A stretch of 64,000 nucleotides of DNA from Deltaproteobacteria bacterium (GCA_020060215.1 JAGVAP010000053.1:62001-126000), one strand, 5' to 3'. Positions 42,174 through 51,037 are shown, numbered from the stretch's first letter. Numbers and translations: made by a program. The notes: generated by a model not told the origin, from the sequence alone.

Positions 42174-43925
42174 CTATACGGTATTGATCAGGGTGTCGAG
42201 CATCTCCTCTGCAGCGGTGATCAGCTTGGCGGCGGCGGCGTAGGCATGCTGGAACCGGATGAGATTGGTCATCTCCTCGTCCAGGGAGACCGCCGAGATG
42301 TTGTCCCTCGTCTCGCTGAGCTTCTGAACGATCACCTCATTGAACTGGCGGGACCTCGTGATGCTCTGGCTGTCCACCCCTATGGAGCCGATGAACGAGT
42401 GGAGGTAGGCCTCCAGGGTGCCGGTCTCATTCGTGGAGGTCGCTGCACTTCCCCTCTCGTAGGTCCATCGGGCCACGGAGAAGCTTTCATCCTGGAGCTC
42501 CGACAGGGCCAGGGCATTGGAGTTCTCTCCGACCGCGATCTCCCCCGATGCGTTCACCCTTCCCGCGGCAATGAACTCCTTGTTGGCGTTGAGCTGCGAA
42601 TTGATCCCGATGTCGTTTGCGCTGCTCCCGGTGAAAAAGGTATTGATGCCCAGCGCGGCCAGGACATTGCTGGTATCGGAGGAGAAGGCGAAGGTGTAGC
42701 CGGCCGCGGCCGAGACGGTGATCTTTCCGCCGGACTCCGTTGCGCTCAGGTTGGCAAGACCGTCCAGCGTCGCCCGGAGGCCGTTCACCCCGTTTAGCGT
42801 CGTACCGCCGGGATCCGCGTCGATGGTCACGACATTGTCCACGATAGTGCCCGTGGCCGTTTCATAGACCCAGACGTGGAATGTCCCGTCGGTGATGGAA
42901 TCGTAATACTTCAGGCCGGAGTCCACGGTCCCCAGTTCCTCGGCGGTGTTGGTGGGAGCGTAGGTGCTGGTCACGGAGCTGAATCCTGCCGTCCCGACAC
43001 CCAGCGCGTGGACCCTGTTGACCTGGAAGATGACGGCCTCCGCAAAGGAGTCCAGATCGGCCTTGTACTCGGGGATGATCTCGTCCCTGATGTCCAGCCA
43101 GCCTCCGAGTTTCCCCCCCGCAATCATGTCCGTGATGGTGACCGTGCTGGTGCCGGAGCCCTGCCAGATGACCTCCTCGTTTTCGTAGTCCAGGGGGTAG
43201 GCGTCGGATCTGCTCACGAGGACATAGCCCCTCCCGGTCGTCACGGTGAGATTCCCGTCCTCATGCTCATAGGATTTGACGTCCATGTACTCCGCCAGCT
43301 GCGTGAGGGCATAGTTCCTCTGGTCCCGAAGGTCATTGGCGTTTCCACTCACTTCGATCTGGATGATCTGCTGGTTCAGATCCGCGATGTTCGAGAGGAG
43401 GGTGTTGACCCTTTCCACGCTCTTGTTGACGACGCTGTTCAGCTCCTCCACGACGACATTCACGTCGCTGTACAGCTCCTGAAAGGTCTCGGTCAGGAAA
43501 GCGCCTTTCTCGTACAGGATGTTCCTCTCCGGCATGCCGGAGGGGTTGTTGGAGAGGTCCTGCCAGGCGTTCCAGAAATCGGCCAGTTGGGTGCTCAGGC
43601 TGCGTCCGGAATTCTCGTTGAAGATCGACTCGAGCGCCGCCATGTAGACCTCCTTTTCGCTCATGGCGGTCAGCTCCGTCCTCCGGTCCCTCAGCCTGGT
43701 TTCGATAAAGGCGTCCGCATTCTGGATGACGTCGTCGATGCACACCCCCCGCCCGAGCATGACCCCGCCCAGGGGGGCCGCCTCCTTGGCCGTGAGGGTG
43801 CCCGACTGCCTGGTGTAACCGGGCGTGTTGACATTGGAGATGTTGTGGCTGACCACGTCGATGGCATACTTCTGCGCCAGCAGGGCTTCCTTGCCGATGT
43901 CGAGGATGAGTCCCAGTCCGCTCAT
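42174..43925 (-). CDS. flgK: Flagellar hook-associated protein FlgK (HAP1)
   Basis: FlgK is the first hook-filament junction protein. The 583-residue product starts at the ATG at 43925 (MSGLGLILDIGKEALLAQ) with GCGAGG upstream. It has the rod-type N-terminal motif DVVSHNISNVNTPGYTRQ and the C-terminal motif VSLDEEMTNLIRFQHAYAAAAKLITAAEEMLDTLINTV. The gene begins two bases after flgN, its chaperone. Confidence 0.96.
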   Translation of the reverse strand: MSGLGLILDIGKEALLAQKYAIDVVSHNISNVNTPGYTRQSGTLTAKEAAPLGGVMLGRGVCIDDVIQNADAFIETRLRDRRTELTAMSEKEVYMAALESIFNENSGRSLSTQLADFWNAWQDLSNNPSGMPERNILYEKGAFLTETFQELYSDVNVVVEELNSVVNKSVERVNTLLSNIADLNQQIIQIEVSGNANDLRDQRNYALTQLAEYMDVKSYEHEDGNLTVTTGRGYVLVSRSDAYPLDYENEEVIWQGSGTSTVTITDMIAGGKLGGWLDIRDEIIPEYKADLDSFAEAVIFQVNRVHALGVGTAGFSSVTSTYAPTNTAEELGTVDSGLKYYDSITDGTFHVWVYETATGTIVDNVVTIDADPGGTTLNGVNGLRATLDGLANLSATESGGKITVSAAAGYTFAFSSDTSNVLAALGINTFFTGSSANDIGINSQLNANKEFIAAGRVNASGEIAVGENSNALALSELQDESFSVARWTYERGSAATSTNETGTLEAYLHSFIGSIGVDSQSITRSRQFNEVIVQKLSETRDNISAVSLDEEMTNLIRFQHAYAAAAKLITAAEEMLDTLINTV

Positions 43926-43927
43926 GA

Positions 43928-44371
43928 TCAGGCCTCGCTTTCGTAGATCAGGCTGGTGGGGGTCCTCTTCTTCTGAAGGACCGGCCCGTACCCGCATTCC
44001 GGGGTATTCCCCGAGGCGAAGATGGCAATGACCTCATCGAAGAACTGCAGGCTCTCCTCGATGAAGGAGACGTTCTCCCTGACCCTTGCGCCGATCTCCT
44101 GTTTCAGGCGGCGGATCTCCTGGAGGAAACCCCGGACGGCGCCGCGGTCCGGAATACCCTCGGGGCTCTCCGCCCTGCAGGCCGAGATCTCCTCTTCCGC
44201 CTCCTGGATGGAAGAGAGGATCTTCTCCTTCTCCTGCATCACCGACCAGAGGGCCTTTACATCGACCTGGATCAGGTTTTCTCTTTCGACATTGAGGCAC
44301 TCCAGCAGCGACTGCAGCAGAGAGACCTTCTTGCCGTACGCCTCTTCGATTCTCTCAGACATGGATTCCAT
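43928..44371 (-). CDS. flgN: FlgN-family export chaperone
   Basis: This 147-residue all-alpha protein with heptad-like helices (YGKKVSLLQSLLECLNVERENLIQVDVKALWSVMQEKEKIL) matches FlgN, the chaperone for FlgK and FlgL. ATG 44371 has AAGGAAGG upstream. It sits between flgJ and flgK, the expected place. Confidence 0.82.
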   Translation of the reverse strand: MESMSERIEEAYGKKVSLLQSLLECLNVERENLIQVDVKALWSVMQEKEKILSSIQEAEEEISACRAESPEGIPDRGAVRGFLQEIRRLKQEIGARVRENVSFIEESLQFFDEVIAIFASGNTPECGYGPVLQKKRTPTSLIYESEA

Positions 44372-44408
44372 AGCCCTTCCTTCTTTATCGGCCCGAATCG
44401 GGGCCAAC

Positions 44409-45140
44409 CTAAATGCGCGGCTTGTTCTCCGAAACAAAGATTCTGGGATCCTGACGGGTCCCTTTTCTCCTCACCTCGAAGTGCAGGTGGGGTCCGGTGC
44501 TCCGGCCGGTGGACCCTACGGTCGCCAGCACGGCGCCCCTTCTGACCCATTCCCCTTCCTTGACCCTGTTTTCCAGGTTGTGTGCATAGAGTGTCGTAAG
44601 CCCCCCTCCGTGATCGAGTACGACGAGGTTGCCGTATCCTTCCCTGTAGCCGCTCTCGACGACCTTTCCCCGCGCCGGCGCGCGTATGGGGGTCCCTTCA
44701 GGGGCGGCGAGATCCATGCCCTGGTGATACTCCTCGTCCCCGTGGATCGGATCCTTTCTCCATCCGAACGGGGAAGAGAGACGCCCCCCGGGCAGGGGGT
44801 TCATCAGCGACGGAGCCCGGAGGTCCCTCATGTCCAGCGGCTCGAGCTCTCCCGGCTCGATACGCTCCTCTCTCCGGAACTGCCGGTAAAGGCGCTCTGC
44901 AAGGCTTTGGGGCCCGAGTCCGGCGATCTTCTTCGACATCTCCTGGTCGAGCATGGATTCGTAGATCTCCTCTCCCTGCCCACCATGGAACAGGTCGCAT
45001 TTTTCCACGGTCCGCCTCATGCTCTTGAGCATCTCATTGGTGAAGACGGACTCGAATTCCCTGCAGGCCTTCTTGAGCTGTTCATCCCTGTCGGGGGGAC
45101 GTTTCAGCTCGGCAACGGTCTGGCGGGGGGTGATCTTCAT
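44409..45140 (-). CDS. flgJ: FlgJ-type rod-binding protein fused to M23 metallopeptidase
   Basis: Residues ~20-90 form the FlgJ rod-binding domain (ACREFESVFTNEMLKSMRRTV, YESMLDQEMSKKIAGLG). Residues ~120-235 are an M23/LytM endopeptidase domain with zinc ligands His139 and Asp143 (HQGMDLAAPEGTPIRAP) and His220 in GPHLHFEV (His218 is the catalytic partner). Enterobacterial FlgJ instead carries a GH73 glucosaminidase. The role would be to open peptidoglycan for rod passage by cutting cross-bridges. It follows flgI by nine bases. Confidence 0.9.
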   Translation of the reverse strand: MKITPRQTVAELKRPPDRDEQLKKACREFESVFTNEMLKSMRRTVEKCDLFHGGQGEEIYESMLDQEMSKKIAGLGPQSLAERLYRQFRREERIEPGELEPLDMRDLRAPSLMNPLPGGRLSSPFGWRKDPIHGDEEYHQGMDLAAPEGTPIRAPARGKVVESGYREGYGNLVVLDHGGGLTTLYAHNLENRVKEGEWVRRGAVLATVGSTGRSTGPHLHFEVRRKGTRQDPRIFVSENKPRI

Positions 45141-45149
45141 TTCTTCCTC

Positions 45150-46265
45150 CTAGATGATCTCCAGCTCCGCATGCAGGGCCCCGCTCGCCTTGATGGCCTG
45201 GAAGACCGCGATCAGATCCCTCGGGGAGACCCCGATTGCGTTCAGCGCCTTGACCACATCCCCCAGGCTTACCGTCTCCGGCAGGTGGACGAGCTTGTTG
45301 TGCTCCTCCGAGACATTGACCTGGCTGTCGTTCGTCACGACCGTCTGACCCTGGCCGAAAGGCAGGGGCTGGCTGACATCCTTTCTCTCCTTGATCTGAA
45401 CGCTCAGGTTCCCGTGGGCGATACCGACCGAAGAGATCCGCACGTTTTCCCCCAGGACGACCGTCCCTGTGCGCTCGTCCAGGATGATCTTCGCCTTTGC
45501 GTCCGGCTGGATCTCGATCTGTTCGAGGGCCGAGACCAGGCTGACGAGATTGCCTCTCTTGGCTTCACGCACGTTGACCCGAACCGTTCCGGCGTCCGGG
45601 GCGTGGGCCGATATCCCGGGAAAAGCGCTGTTCACCGCCTGCGAGATCCGCTTGGCCGTGGTGAAATCGGGGTTGTTCAAGGAGATGACGAGATCCTCGA
45701 TCATGTTGAAGTCGAAGGGGATCTCTCTTTCCACGATCGCGCCTGCGGGGATTCTCGCCACCGTGGGGTGGTTCTTCTTGACCCCTCCGCCCGCCTCCCC
45801 GGAGGCCGAAAACCCCCCCACCAGGATCGGACCCTGCGCAAGCGCATAGACCTGGTTGTCCACCCCTTTGAGCATGGTCATGAGCAGGGTACCGCCTTGC
45901 AGGCTCTTGGCATCCCCGACGGAGGAGACCAGCACATCCAGCTTGTTCCCCACCCTTGCAAACGGAGGCAGATGAGCCGTGACCATCACCGCCGCCACGT
46001 TGGCCACCTTCACCTGCTCCGGCAGGGCGTGGATCCCCAGACGCTCCAGCATGTTGACCAGGGACTGGACCGTGAACTTGGTGCCGGTCCCGTCACCCGT
46101 GCCGTTGAGGCCCACCACCAGCCCGTAACCGATCAGCTCGTTGCGCCTCGCGCCCTTGAGAGAGGCGATGTCCTTGATCCTGGCGCCGAAGGCATCGGCG
46201 GAGACCATCCACACGCCCGCCAGGGTCGTCAGGAATAACACCATCGTTCTGATCGCACGCTTCAT
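45150..46265 (-). CDS. flgI: Flagellar P-ring protein FlgI
   Basis: The 371-residue protein has a signal peptide (MKRAIRTMVLFLTTLAGVWMVS up to the cleavage after AFG). The highly conserved FlgI body follows: RIKDIASLKGARRNELIGYGLVVGLNGTGDGT, VAAVMVTAHLPPFARVGNKLDV and GVSPRDLIAVFQAIKASGALHAELEII. It forms the periplasmic P ring around the rod, which confirms a Gram-negative envelope. Confidence 0.97.
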   Translation of the reverse strand: MKRAIRTMVLFLTTLAGVWMVSADAFGARIKDIASLKGARRNELIGYGLVVGLNGTGDGTGTKFTVQSLVNMLERLGIHALPEQVKVANVAAVMVTAHLPPFARVGNKLDVLVSSVGDAKSLQGGTLLMTMLKGVDNQVYALAQGPILVGGFSASGEAGGGVKKNHPTVARIPAGAIVEREIPFDFNMIEDLVISLNNPDFTTAKRISQAVNSAFPGISAHAPDAGTVRVNVREAKRGNLVSLVSALEQIEIQPDAKAKIILDERTGTVVLGENVRISSVGIAHGNLSVQIKERKDVSQPLPFGQGQTVVTNDSQVNVSEEHNKLVHLPETVSLGDVVKALNAIGVSPRDLIAVFQAIKASGALHAELEII

Positions 46266-46277
46266 GGTTCCCCCCCC

Positions 46278-47024
46278 CTAGAAGGGCCAGACATAATCGA
46301 CGAATCGCATCAACCATCCCGGCCGCTGTTTGTCGCTGATGGAACCGCTTCCGGAATAGGCGATCCGGGCATCGGCGATATAGCTGGAGAGGATGGTGTT
46401 GTCCGGGGAGATATCCTCCGGCCGTATCATCCCGGTGAGGGTGATGACCTGGTTCTCCATATTGACCCGGACTTCGCGGGTGCCCATGATAAAGAGGTTC
46501 CCCTCGGGGGTCACCGATGTCACCCTGGCGGTGATCGACGCGGTCATGCTCTCGTCCCGCTTGGTCTCTCCCTCCCCTTCAAACCCGTTGTCCATATTGG
46601 CCTTGAAAAGGCTGTCGGTGTCCAGGGCGGCCCGGACCTTCTTGTTTCCCAGGGAAGCGATCTCCTTGATCTTGGTCTCCCACCCCAGGGAGTTGCCGAT
46701 CCCCGCATCGATGGAGGAGGATCTGGAGGTCTTCGTGTTGGCCTTCTTGCTGGCCTTGGCGGATTCCGCAATGTTCACGGTCACGAGGTCCCCCACCTCA
46801 CGGGCGCGGAGGTCCCTGAAAAGGCCTTTGTGCCCGCTCCCCCTCCAGAGGCTCCCGTCGAGGGGGGCCTCCATGACGGGAAGCCCGACCTCCAGGGGAG
46901 GCCCCTCCGGGATGTACTTCGCCGACCGGTCCGACCCCAGCGACGGGATGGTCCCGCACCCGGCCACGGCAGCGAGCATGACCACCGTCCCTGTGATTCG
47001 CACAAACCTCGATCTGATCTTCAT
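46278..47024 (-). CDS. flgH: Flagellar L-ring lipoprotein FlgH
   Basis: From the ATG at 47024 (GGAG upstream) the 248-residue protein has a lipoprotein signal ending LAAVAGC. The FlgH body includes SLWRGSGHKGLFRDLRAREVGDLVTVNIAES, NLFIMGTREVRVNMENQVITLTGMIRPEDIS and a C-terminal RPGWLMRFVDYVWPF. It builds the outer-membrane L ring. Gene order flgA-flgH-flgI is standard. Confidence 0.96.
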   Translation of the reverse strand: MKIRSRFVRITGTVVMLAAVAGCGTIPSLGSDRSAKYIPEGPPLEVGLPVMEAPLDGSLWRGSGHKGLFRDLRAREVGDLVTVNIAESAKASKKANTKTSRSSSIDAGIGNSLGWETKIKEIASLGNKKVRAALDTDSLFKANMDNGFEGEGETKRDESMTASITARVTSVTPEGNLFIMGTREVRVNMENQVITLTGMIRPEDISPDNTILSSYIADARIAYSGSGSISDKQRPGWLMRFVDYVWPF

Positions 47025-47071
47025 CGCTCCTTCTCTCCTCTCCATTGCACGCCCGGGACCTTGCGACCGCA

Positions 47072-48058
47072 TCAGAAGCTCACCTCCACCGTCCCGGGCC
47101 CCGTCACCGTCGCATAGATCTCCTTGCCGCTGCTCAGGTTCACCACCCGGACCTCCTCCCCCATGCGGCCGTCTTCAACCGCCTTCCCACTGGTGCTCAC
47201 CCGTATCAGGTCGTTGGCGGCCACGATCAGGACGCGGTTTCCCTTCTTGACCACCGGGGGATCCTCGAGCATCTGGGCGCCGATCGGTTGTCCCGCCTGG
47301 ATGCTGCGTACCGCCTTTTTGCCGATCGCATCCTCCAGGACGGTCAGGACATCCCTCTGCAGCTGAACGCTCTGCTCATGGACCAGTTGGACGTCCTCTC
47401 TGGAGACCACCTGGCCGGACCCGATCTTCCTGGCCGCCCTGACCACCGCCTGCCTCAGGGTGACCTTACCGCTTACCGGCACATTCCGGACCTGTTTCCC
47501 GTCCACGAAGAAGTTGATCGTCAAGGCCACGTGGCCCAGGTACCGATCACTCCCCCTGTCCCAGATCTCCCATCGGACCTTGCCTTCGGGGAGGGCGACG
47601 GATTCGGGGACATCCATCTTCTCGAATTCCATCTTTTCCGGATCCCACGCGGAGTGGGTCCGGACATGCTCCTTGAAGATCCGCTCCAGCTGCTCCGAAG
47701 AAACGATGCTGGCGCTCCGGCGAACGCTCACGGCCGGGGGGATCTCGAGCCGGATGTCATCCCCCTTTCCGGATACGGCCGCCCCGATCTTGTATTGGAG
47801 AAAACTGCGGTTCAGGCTGACCGCGTTGCCGGGAGACGGGGCGGAGGCGACCTCGATCCGGGAAAGACCGTCCACGCGCGAATCCGACTCCGGTGTGAAG
47901 GTGGCGATATGCCCCAGGGTGACCGTTCCCCCCCTTACCGTCACATCCTCCCGTACCTTGACCTCCAGCCCTTCCCCGGCCCACGCCCCTGCGACGAAGA
48001 GGAGGAGGAGAACCGCGGATCCGAAGAGCGTTGCCGGTCTTCTCTTGGAAAGGCTCAT
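47072..48058 (-). CDS. flgA: Flagellar P-ring assembly protein FlgA
   Basis: The 328-residue secreted protein has a signal peptide (LFGSAVLLLLFVAGAWAG) and a C-terminal SAF/FlgA domain (GKKAVRSIQAGQPIGAQMLEDPPVVKKGNRVLIVA, VVNLSSGKEIYATVTGPGTVEV). The N-terminal half is longer than in enteric FlgA (219 residues). It is the periplasmic chaperone for FlgI. Confidence 0.93.
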   Translation of the reverse strand: MSLSKRRPATLFGSAVLLLLFVAGAWAGEGLEVKVREDVTVRGGTVTLGHIATFTPESDSRVDGLSRIEVASAPSPGNAVSLNRSFLQYKIGAAVSGKGDDIRLEIPPAVSVRRSASIVSSEQLERIFKEHVRTHSAWDPEKMEFEKMDVPESVALPEGKVRWEIWDRGSDRYLGHVALTINFFVDGKQVRNVPVSGKVTLRQAVVRAARKIGSGQVVSREDVQLVHEQSVQLQRDVLTVLEDAIGKKAVRSIQAGQPIGAQMLEDPPVVKKGNRVLIVAANDLIRVSTSGKAVEDGRMGEEVRVVNLSSGKEIYATVTGPGTVEVSF

Positions 48059-48066
48059 TCCCTCAC

Positions 48067-48852
48067 CTACCTTTTGATGTTGTTGGCCATCTGCATCATC
48101 TCGTCCGCCGCCCGTATGGATTTGGAGGAGATCTCGTAGGCCCGCTGGCCTGCGATCATGTTCACCATCTCCTCCACCACATCCACGTTCGACATCTCCA
48201 GGTAACCTTGCGCGACGGACCCAAGACCGTTCACGTTCGGATTTCCCTCCACGGGCGTGCCTGAGGCGTCCGTGGGGCGGAACTTGTTGCCCCCGACGCT
48301 CAGGAGGCCCGCATCGTTCGCAAAGCTGTAGAGGGTGAGCTGACCGCTCGCCAGCGGGGTGAGCCCGTCGGCGCCCATCGCCTCCATCATTCCCCCGGAA
48401 TCGATCGTGAATGTCACGGTCTCCGGCGGGATCGAGAACTCCGGCTGCAGCCGCTCTCCTTCCGAGGTCACGATGTACCCCTCCTTGTCCATCTTGAAGG
48501 CCCCCGCCCTCATGTACAGCTCTTCCCCATTGCTCAGGATCTTGAAGAACCCCTTTCCCTCGATGGCGATATCCAGGGGGTTCCTGGTCTGCACGTAGTC
48601 GCCCTGGGAGAAGATCTTCTGCACCGAAACCGGCTTCGTCCCCATACCGATCTGGATGCCGGTGGGGAGCTGGCCCCCCGCGCTGGTCGAGGCCCCCGGC
48701 GCCCTCAGCGTCTGGTAGAGGAGGTCCACGAAGTCGGGGCGGCTTTTCTTGAACCCCCCGGTGTTGACGTTGGCCAGGTTATTGGCGATCACATCCATGT
48801 TCAGTTTCTGTGCCTCCATCCCGGAAGCCGATGTCCAGAGACTCCTTATCAT
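48067..48852 (-). CDS. flgG: Flagellar distal rod protein FlgG
   Basis: The 261-residue protein has the rod/hook N-terminal motif (MIRSLWTSASGMEAQKLNMDVIANNLANVNTGGFKKS), the distal-rod insertion near YQTLRAPGASTSAGGQLPTGIQIG, and the C-terminal GYLEMSNVDVVEEMVNMIAGQRAYEISSK. It follows flgF and precedes flgA in the operon. Confidence 0.97.
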   Translation of the reverse strand: MIRSLWTSASGMEAQKLNMDVIANNLANVNTGGFKKSRPDFVDLLYQTLRAPGASTSAGGQLPTGIQIGMGTKPVSVQKIFSQGDYVQTRNPLDIAIEGKGFFKILSNGEELYMRAGAFKMDKEGYIVTSEGERLQPEFSIPPETVTFTIDSGGMMEAMGADGLTPLASGQLTLYSFANDAGLLSVGGNKFRPTDASGTPVEGNPNVNGLGSVAQGYLEMSNVDVVEEMVNMIAGQRAYEISSKSIRAADEMMQMANNIKR

Positions 48853-48918
48853 CCCTTCTTCCTCCTTTGACCCTTCCGCTTTAGCCGGACGCGGCGAGAA
48901 GCCGACCGGTCGCCGGGC

Positions 48919-49656
48919 TTATCTCAATCGGCTGACCTCGTTGACCGCCCGCTGATTGAGGCCGTCGATCACCTGGATCGTCTTCTGATAACTCTCAAAT
49001 GCGCGAAGAGAATGGATCATCCCGACCATCTCCTCGACGATGTTCACGTTCGACAGTTCGATATATCCCTGCTCGATCCTGGTCTCGGGCTGGGGTGCGA
49101 TCTCCGGCTCGTCGGACGTCTGCAGGAACATGCCGTTCCCCGCCTTGAAAAGCCCGTCATAGCTTTCGAAATCGGCCAGTTCGATCTGTCCCGCCTGGGA
49201 ACCGTCCACGAACACGATCCCCTGGCCGTCCACGCTGATATCCCCCCCCTGGATGGTGATCGGCCCGCCTCCACCCAGGACCCTGTACCCCTCCTGGGTC
49301 GTCAGGGCGCCCTCTCCATCCAGGATGAAGTTTCCCCTGCGTGTGTACCGAATCCCCTCCGGGGTATCGACCTTGAAGAACCCTTTCCCGTGGACGGCGA
49401 AATCCAGGGTGTTGCCGGTCTTCCGGAAATCCCCCTGGGTATGGTCCGACTTGATCCTGATCAGGGCCGGGTCCGCAGGCTCGCTCCTCAGACCCCTGCG
49501 CCTCCTCTCCTCGACGCCGACGAGGACTTCCTGGAAAGAGATCCTGTCCTTCTTGAAACCGAAGACCGACGAGTTCGCGAGGTTGCTGGAGATGGTGTCC
49601 ATTCTCATCTCTTCTTTGAGACAGCCCCTGACCACATCGAGAATGCCGTTGACCAT
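48919..49656 (-). CDS. flgF: Flagellar proximal rod protein FlgF
   Basis: This 245-residue rod/hook family protein, the first gene of the flgF-to-fliW operon, has MDTISSNLANSSVFGFKKD, FAVHGKGFFKVDTPEGIRYTRRGNF and GYIELSNVNIVEEMVGMIHSLRAFESYQK. The ATG is 48 bases downstream of a well-formed sigma-54 promoter. FlgF forms the proximal rod between FlgB/FlgC and FlgG, whose other components are outside the window. Confidence 0.94.
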   Translation of the reverse strand: MVNGILDVVRGCLKEEMRMDTISSNLANSSVFGFKKDRISFQEVLVGVEERRRRGLRSEPADPALIRIKSDHTQGDFRKTGNTLDFAVHGKGFFKVDTPEGIRYTRRGNFILDGEGALTTQEGYRVLGGGGPITIQGGDISVDGQGIVFVDGSQAGQIELADFESYDGLFKAGNGMFLQTSDEPEIAPQPETRIEQGYIELSNVNIVEEMVGMIHSLRAFESYQKTIQVIDGLNQRAVNEVSRLR

Positions 49657-49703
49657 AATGCCTCCAACCGGATCGTCTGTTCATCGCAACGGCCACTTGG
49701 AGT

Positions 49704-49719
49704 AGCAAAAGCCGTACCA
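49704..49719 (-). promoter_or_regulatory. Sigma-54 promoter of the flgF-to-fliW operon
   Basis: On the minus strand TGGTACGGCTTTTGCT fits the -24/-12 form TGGCACG-N4-TTGCA, with invariant GG and GC in register. Transcription would start near 49693, giving a leader of about 37 bases before flgF. This is expected for middle-class flagellar genes. Confidence 0.8.
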
Positions 49720-49999
49720 GGAGGGTTCGTGATTTCCTGGAGCTAAGCATCTGCAATTTCTCGCTGTTTTTTCCCCCGCCCTTCGACCCCACCAGACGCT
49801 TAGGCCCGAGGTGAACGGTTTTCCGGCGGGCGTGGAAATTTTTGCCTGTCTGAAGGGTGCGGAGGCTGGAGGGGCGTCCGCTTCGCTCCACTGCTGGTTT
49901 GAGGCGGTAAGGCTCTCATGGCGCGCCGGTGAAACTTGCGGCCGCGGGAGGAGAATGGTATCCTTTCTCAATGCAGGTCTACGGCTGCAAGCAAACCCG

Positions 50000-50064
50000 G
50001 CCGCGAAGACACGAAGACACCGGAAAGTCATTTCGTTTTCTTCGTGTCTTGGTGCCTTCGTGGC
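50000..50064. repeat. Inverted repeat, GCCACGAAGACACAAAGACAC family, copy 4
   Basis: Left arm GCCGCGAAGACACGAAGACA, right arm TTCGTGTCTTGGTGCCTTCG plus TGGC. It lies just upstream of the cyclic-nucleotide-binding gene and so may fall in its leader. Confidence 0.7.
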
Positions 50065-50131
50065 AGATCTTCTCCGCAGAACCCAGAGAGGTCCCAACCT
50101 GTGCCTAAAATCCCGGGAGAGGAGGTGTCGC

Positions 50132-50644
50132 ATGAAGGAGGGCAGTCCCCTTTCACAGAGCAGGATGAAGGAAGCGATCACGGATTTCCTCATGACATTC
50201 TCTTTCTTCGACAGCCTGGATGAGCGGGACCTGACGCTGGTCTCCCGGCATCTTCACCTCTTTGAGATCGATCCGGGCAAGGTCGTGTTCAGGGAGGGAG
50301 ACAAGGGCGATTGTGTCTACTTCGTCCTGGAAGGAGAATTGGATGTCTTCAAGGAGGCCGCGTCCACCGGCAGGGCGGGCGCCGAACGGGTCAGGATCAC
50401 GACCCTGACCAGGGGGAGATCCATCGGTGAGATGTCGGTGATCGACCGCACTCCTCGATCGGCAACGGTAAAGGCCCGCACGAGATCCATCCTGGTGGGG
50501 TTGAAACTGGAGGGATTCGACTTCATCTGCGAAGAGCACCCCAGGGTCGGCATCAAGATCCTCAAGGGGATCTCCCGGCTCCTGAGCATGAACATGCGAA
50601 AGACCTCGTCCCGGCTGGCCGACTATCTCCTCCCCATGGGATAG
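50132..50644 (+). CDS. Cyclic-nucleotide-binding domain protein
   Basis: The ATG at 50132 has GGAGGTG upstream. The 170-residue protein is a single cNMP-binding domain (FFDSLDERDLTLVSRHLHLFEIDPGKVVFREGDKGDCVYFVLEGEL). Its phosphate-binding cassette is GEMSVIDRTPRSATVKA, in which the Arg is present. A C-terminal helix follows (GISRLLSMNMRKTSSRLADYL) but there is no HTH DNA-binding domain. It lies between the two large flagellar clusters, so a motility-related sensory role is plausible but unproven. Confidence 0.85.
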   Translation: MKEGSPLSQSRMKEAITDFLMTFSFFDSLDERDLTLVSRHLHLFEIDPGKVVFREGDKGDCVYFVLEGELDVFKEAASTGRAGAERVRITTLTRGRSIGEMSVIDRTPRSATVKARTRSILVGLKLEGFDFICEEHPRVGIKILKGISRLLSMNMRKTSSRLADYLLPMG

Positions 50645-50749
50645 GGAACGCATGGGGAAAAGGGCACAGGGCAAAGCGGGGTTTGCGCTATGCGACATGC
50701 CCTTTGCGCCATGCGACCCCCGGCGGTCGCTTTCCGCGAGGGAAGCGGT

Positions 50750-51028
50750 CTACTTCCCCATCTTGCGGTTCAACCGATAGACGAAGGCCAGGATCTCTGC
50801 GACGGCCTTGTAGAGCTGCGGCGGGATCTCTTCATGGAAGTCCAGCTCCATCAGGGCGCCCACCAGGTCAGGATCCTCGTGGAGCGGCACTCCTTCCTTC
50901 CTGGCAAGCTCGATGATGCGCTCCGCGATCGCCCTGGCGCCTTTCGCGGTTACCTTGGGAGCCCGGTCGCGGTGGGGGTCGTATTTGAGCGCCACCGCCC
51001 GTCTGAATCGATCGTCCCTCCCCTTCAT
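50750..51028 (-). CDS. FlhB-like cytoplasmic domain protein (FhlB)
   Basis: This 92-residue stand-alone protein resembles the cytoplasmic domain of FlhB (AVALKYDPHRDRAPKVTAKGARAIAERIIELARKEGVPLHEDPDLVGALMELDFHEEIPPQLYKAVAEILAFVYRL). The autocleavage motif NPTH is replaced by DPHR, so no self-cleavage is expected. Such FlhB-homologous proteins are known beside fliK and may help the export-specificity switch. It lies nine bases downstream of fliK; full-length FlhB is at 58670-59743. Confidence 0.82.
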   Translation of the reverse strand: MKGRDDRFRRAVALKYDPHRDRAPKVTAKGARAIAERIIELARKEGVPLHEDPDLVGALMELDFHEEIPPQLYKAVAEILAFVYRLNRKMGK

Positions 51029-51037
51029 GAACGACTC

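Larger units (their letters stand above)
49657..50131. other. Divergent intergenic region between flgF and the cyclic-nucleotide-binding gene
   Basis: 475 bases hold the sigma-54 promoter of flgF (49704-49719), a weak sigma-70-like pair on the plus strand (TTGCGG 49936-49941, 17 bases, TATCCT 49959-49964) and repeat copy 4 (50000-50064). No credible gene was seen in the remainder. Confidence 0.5.
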
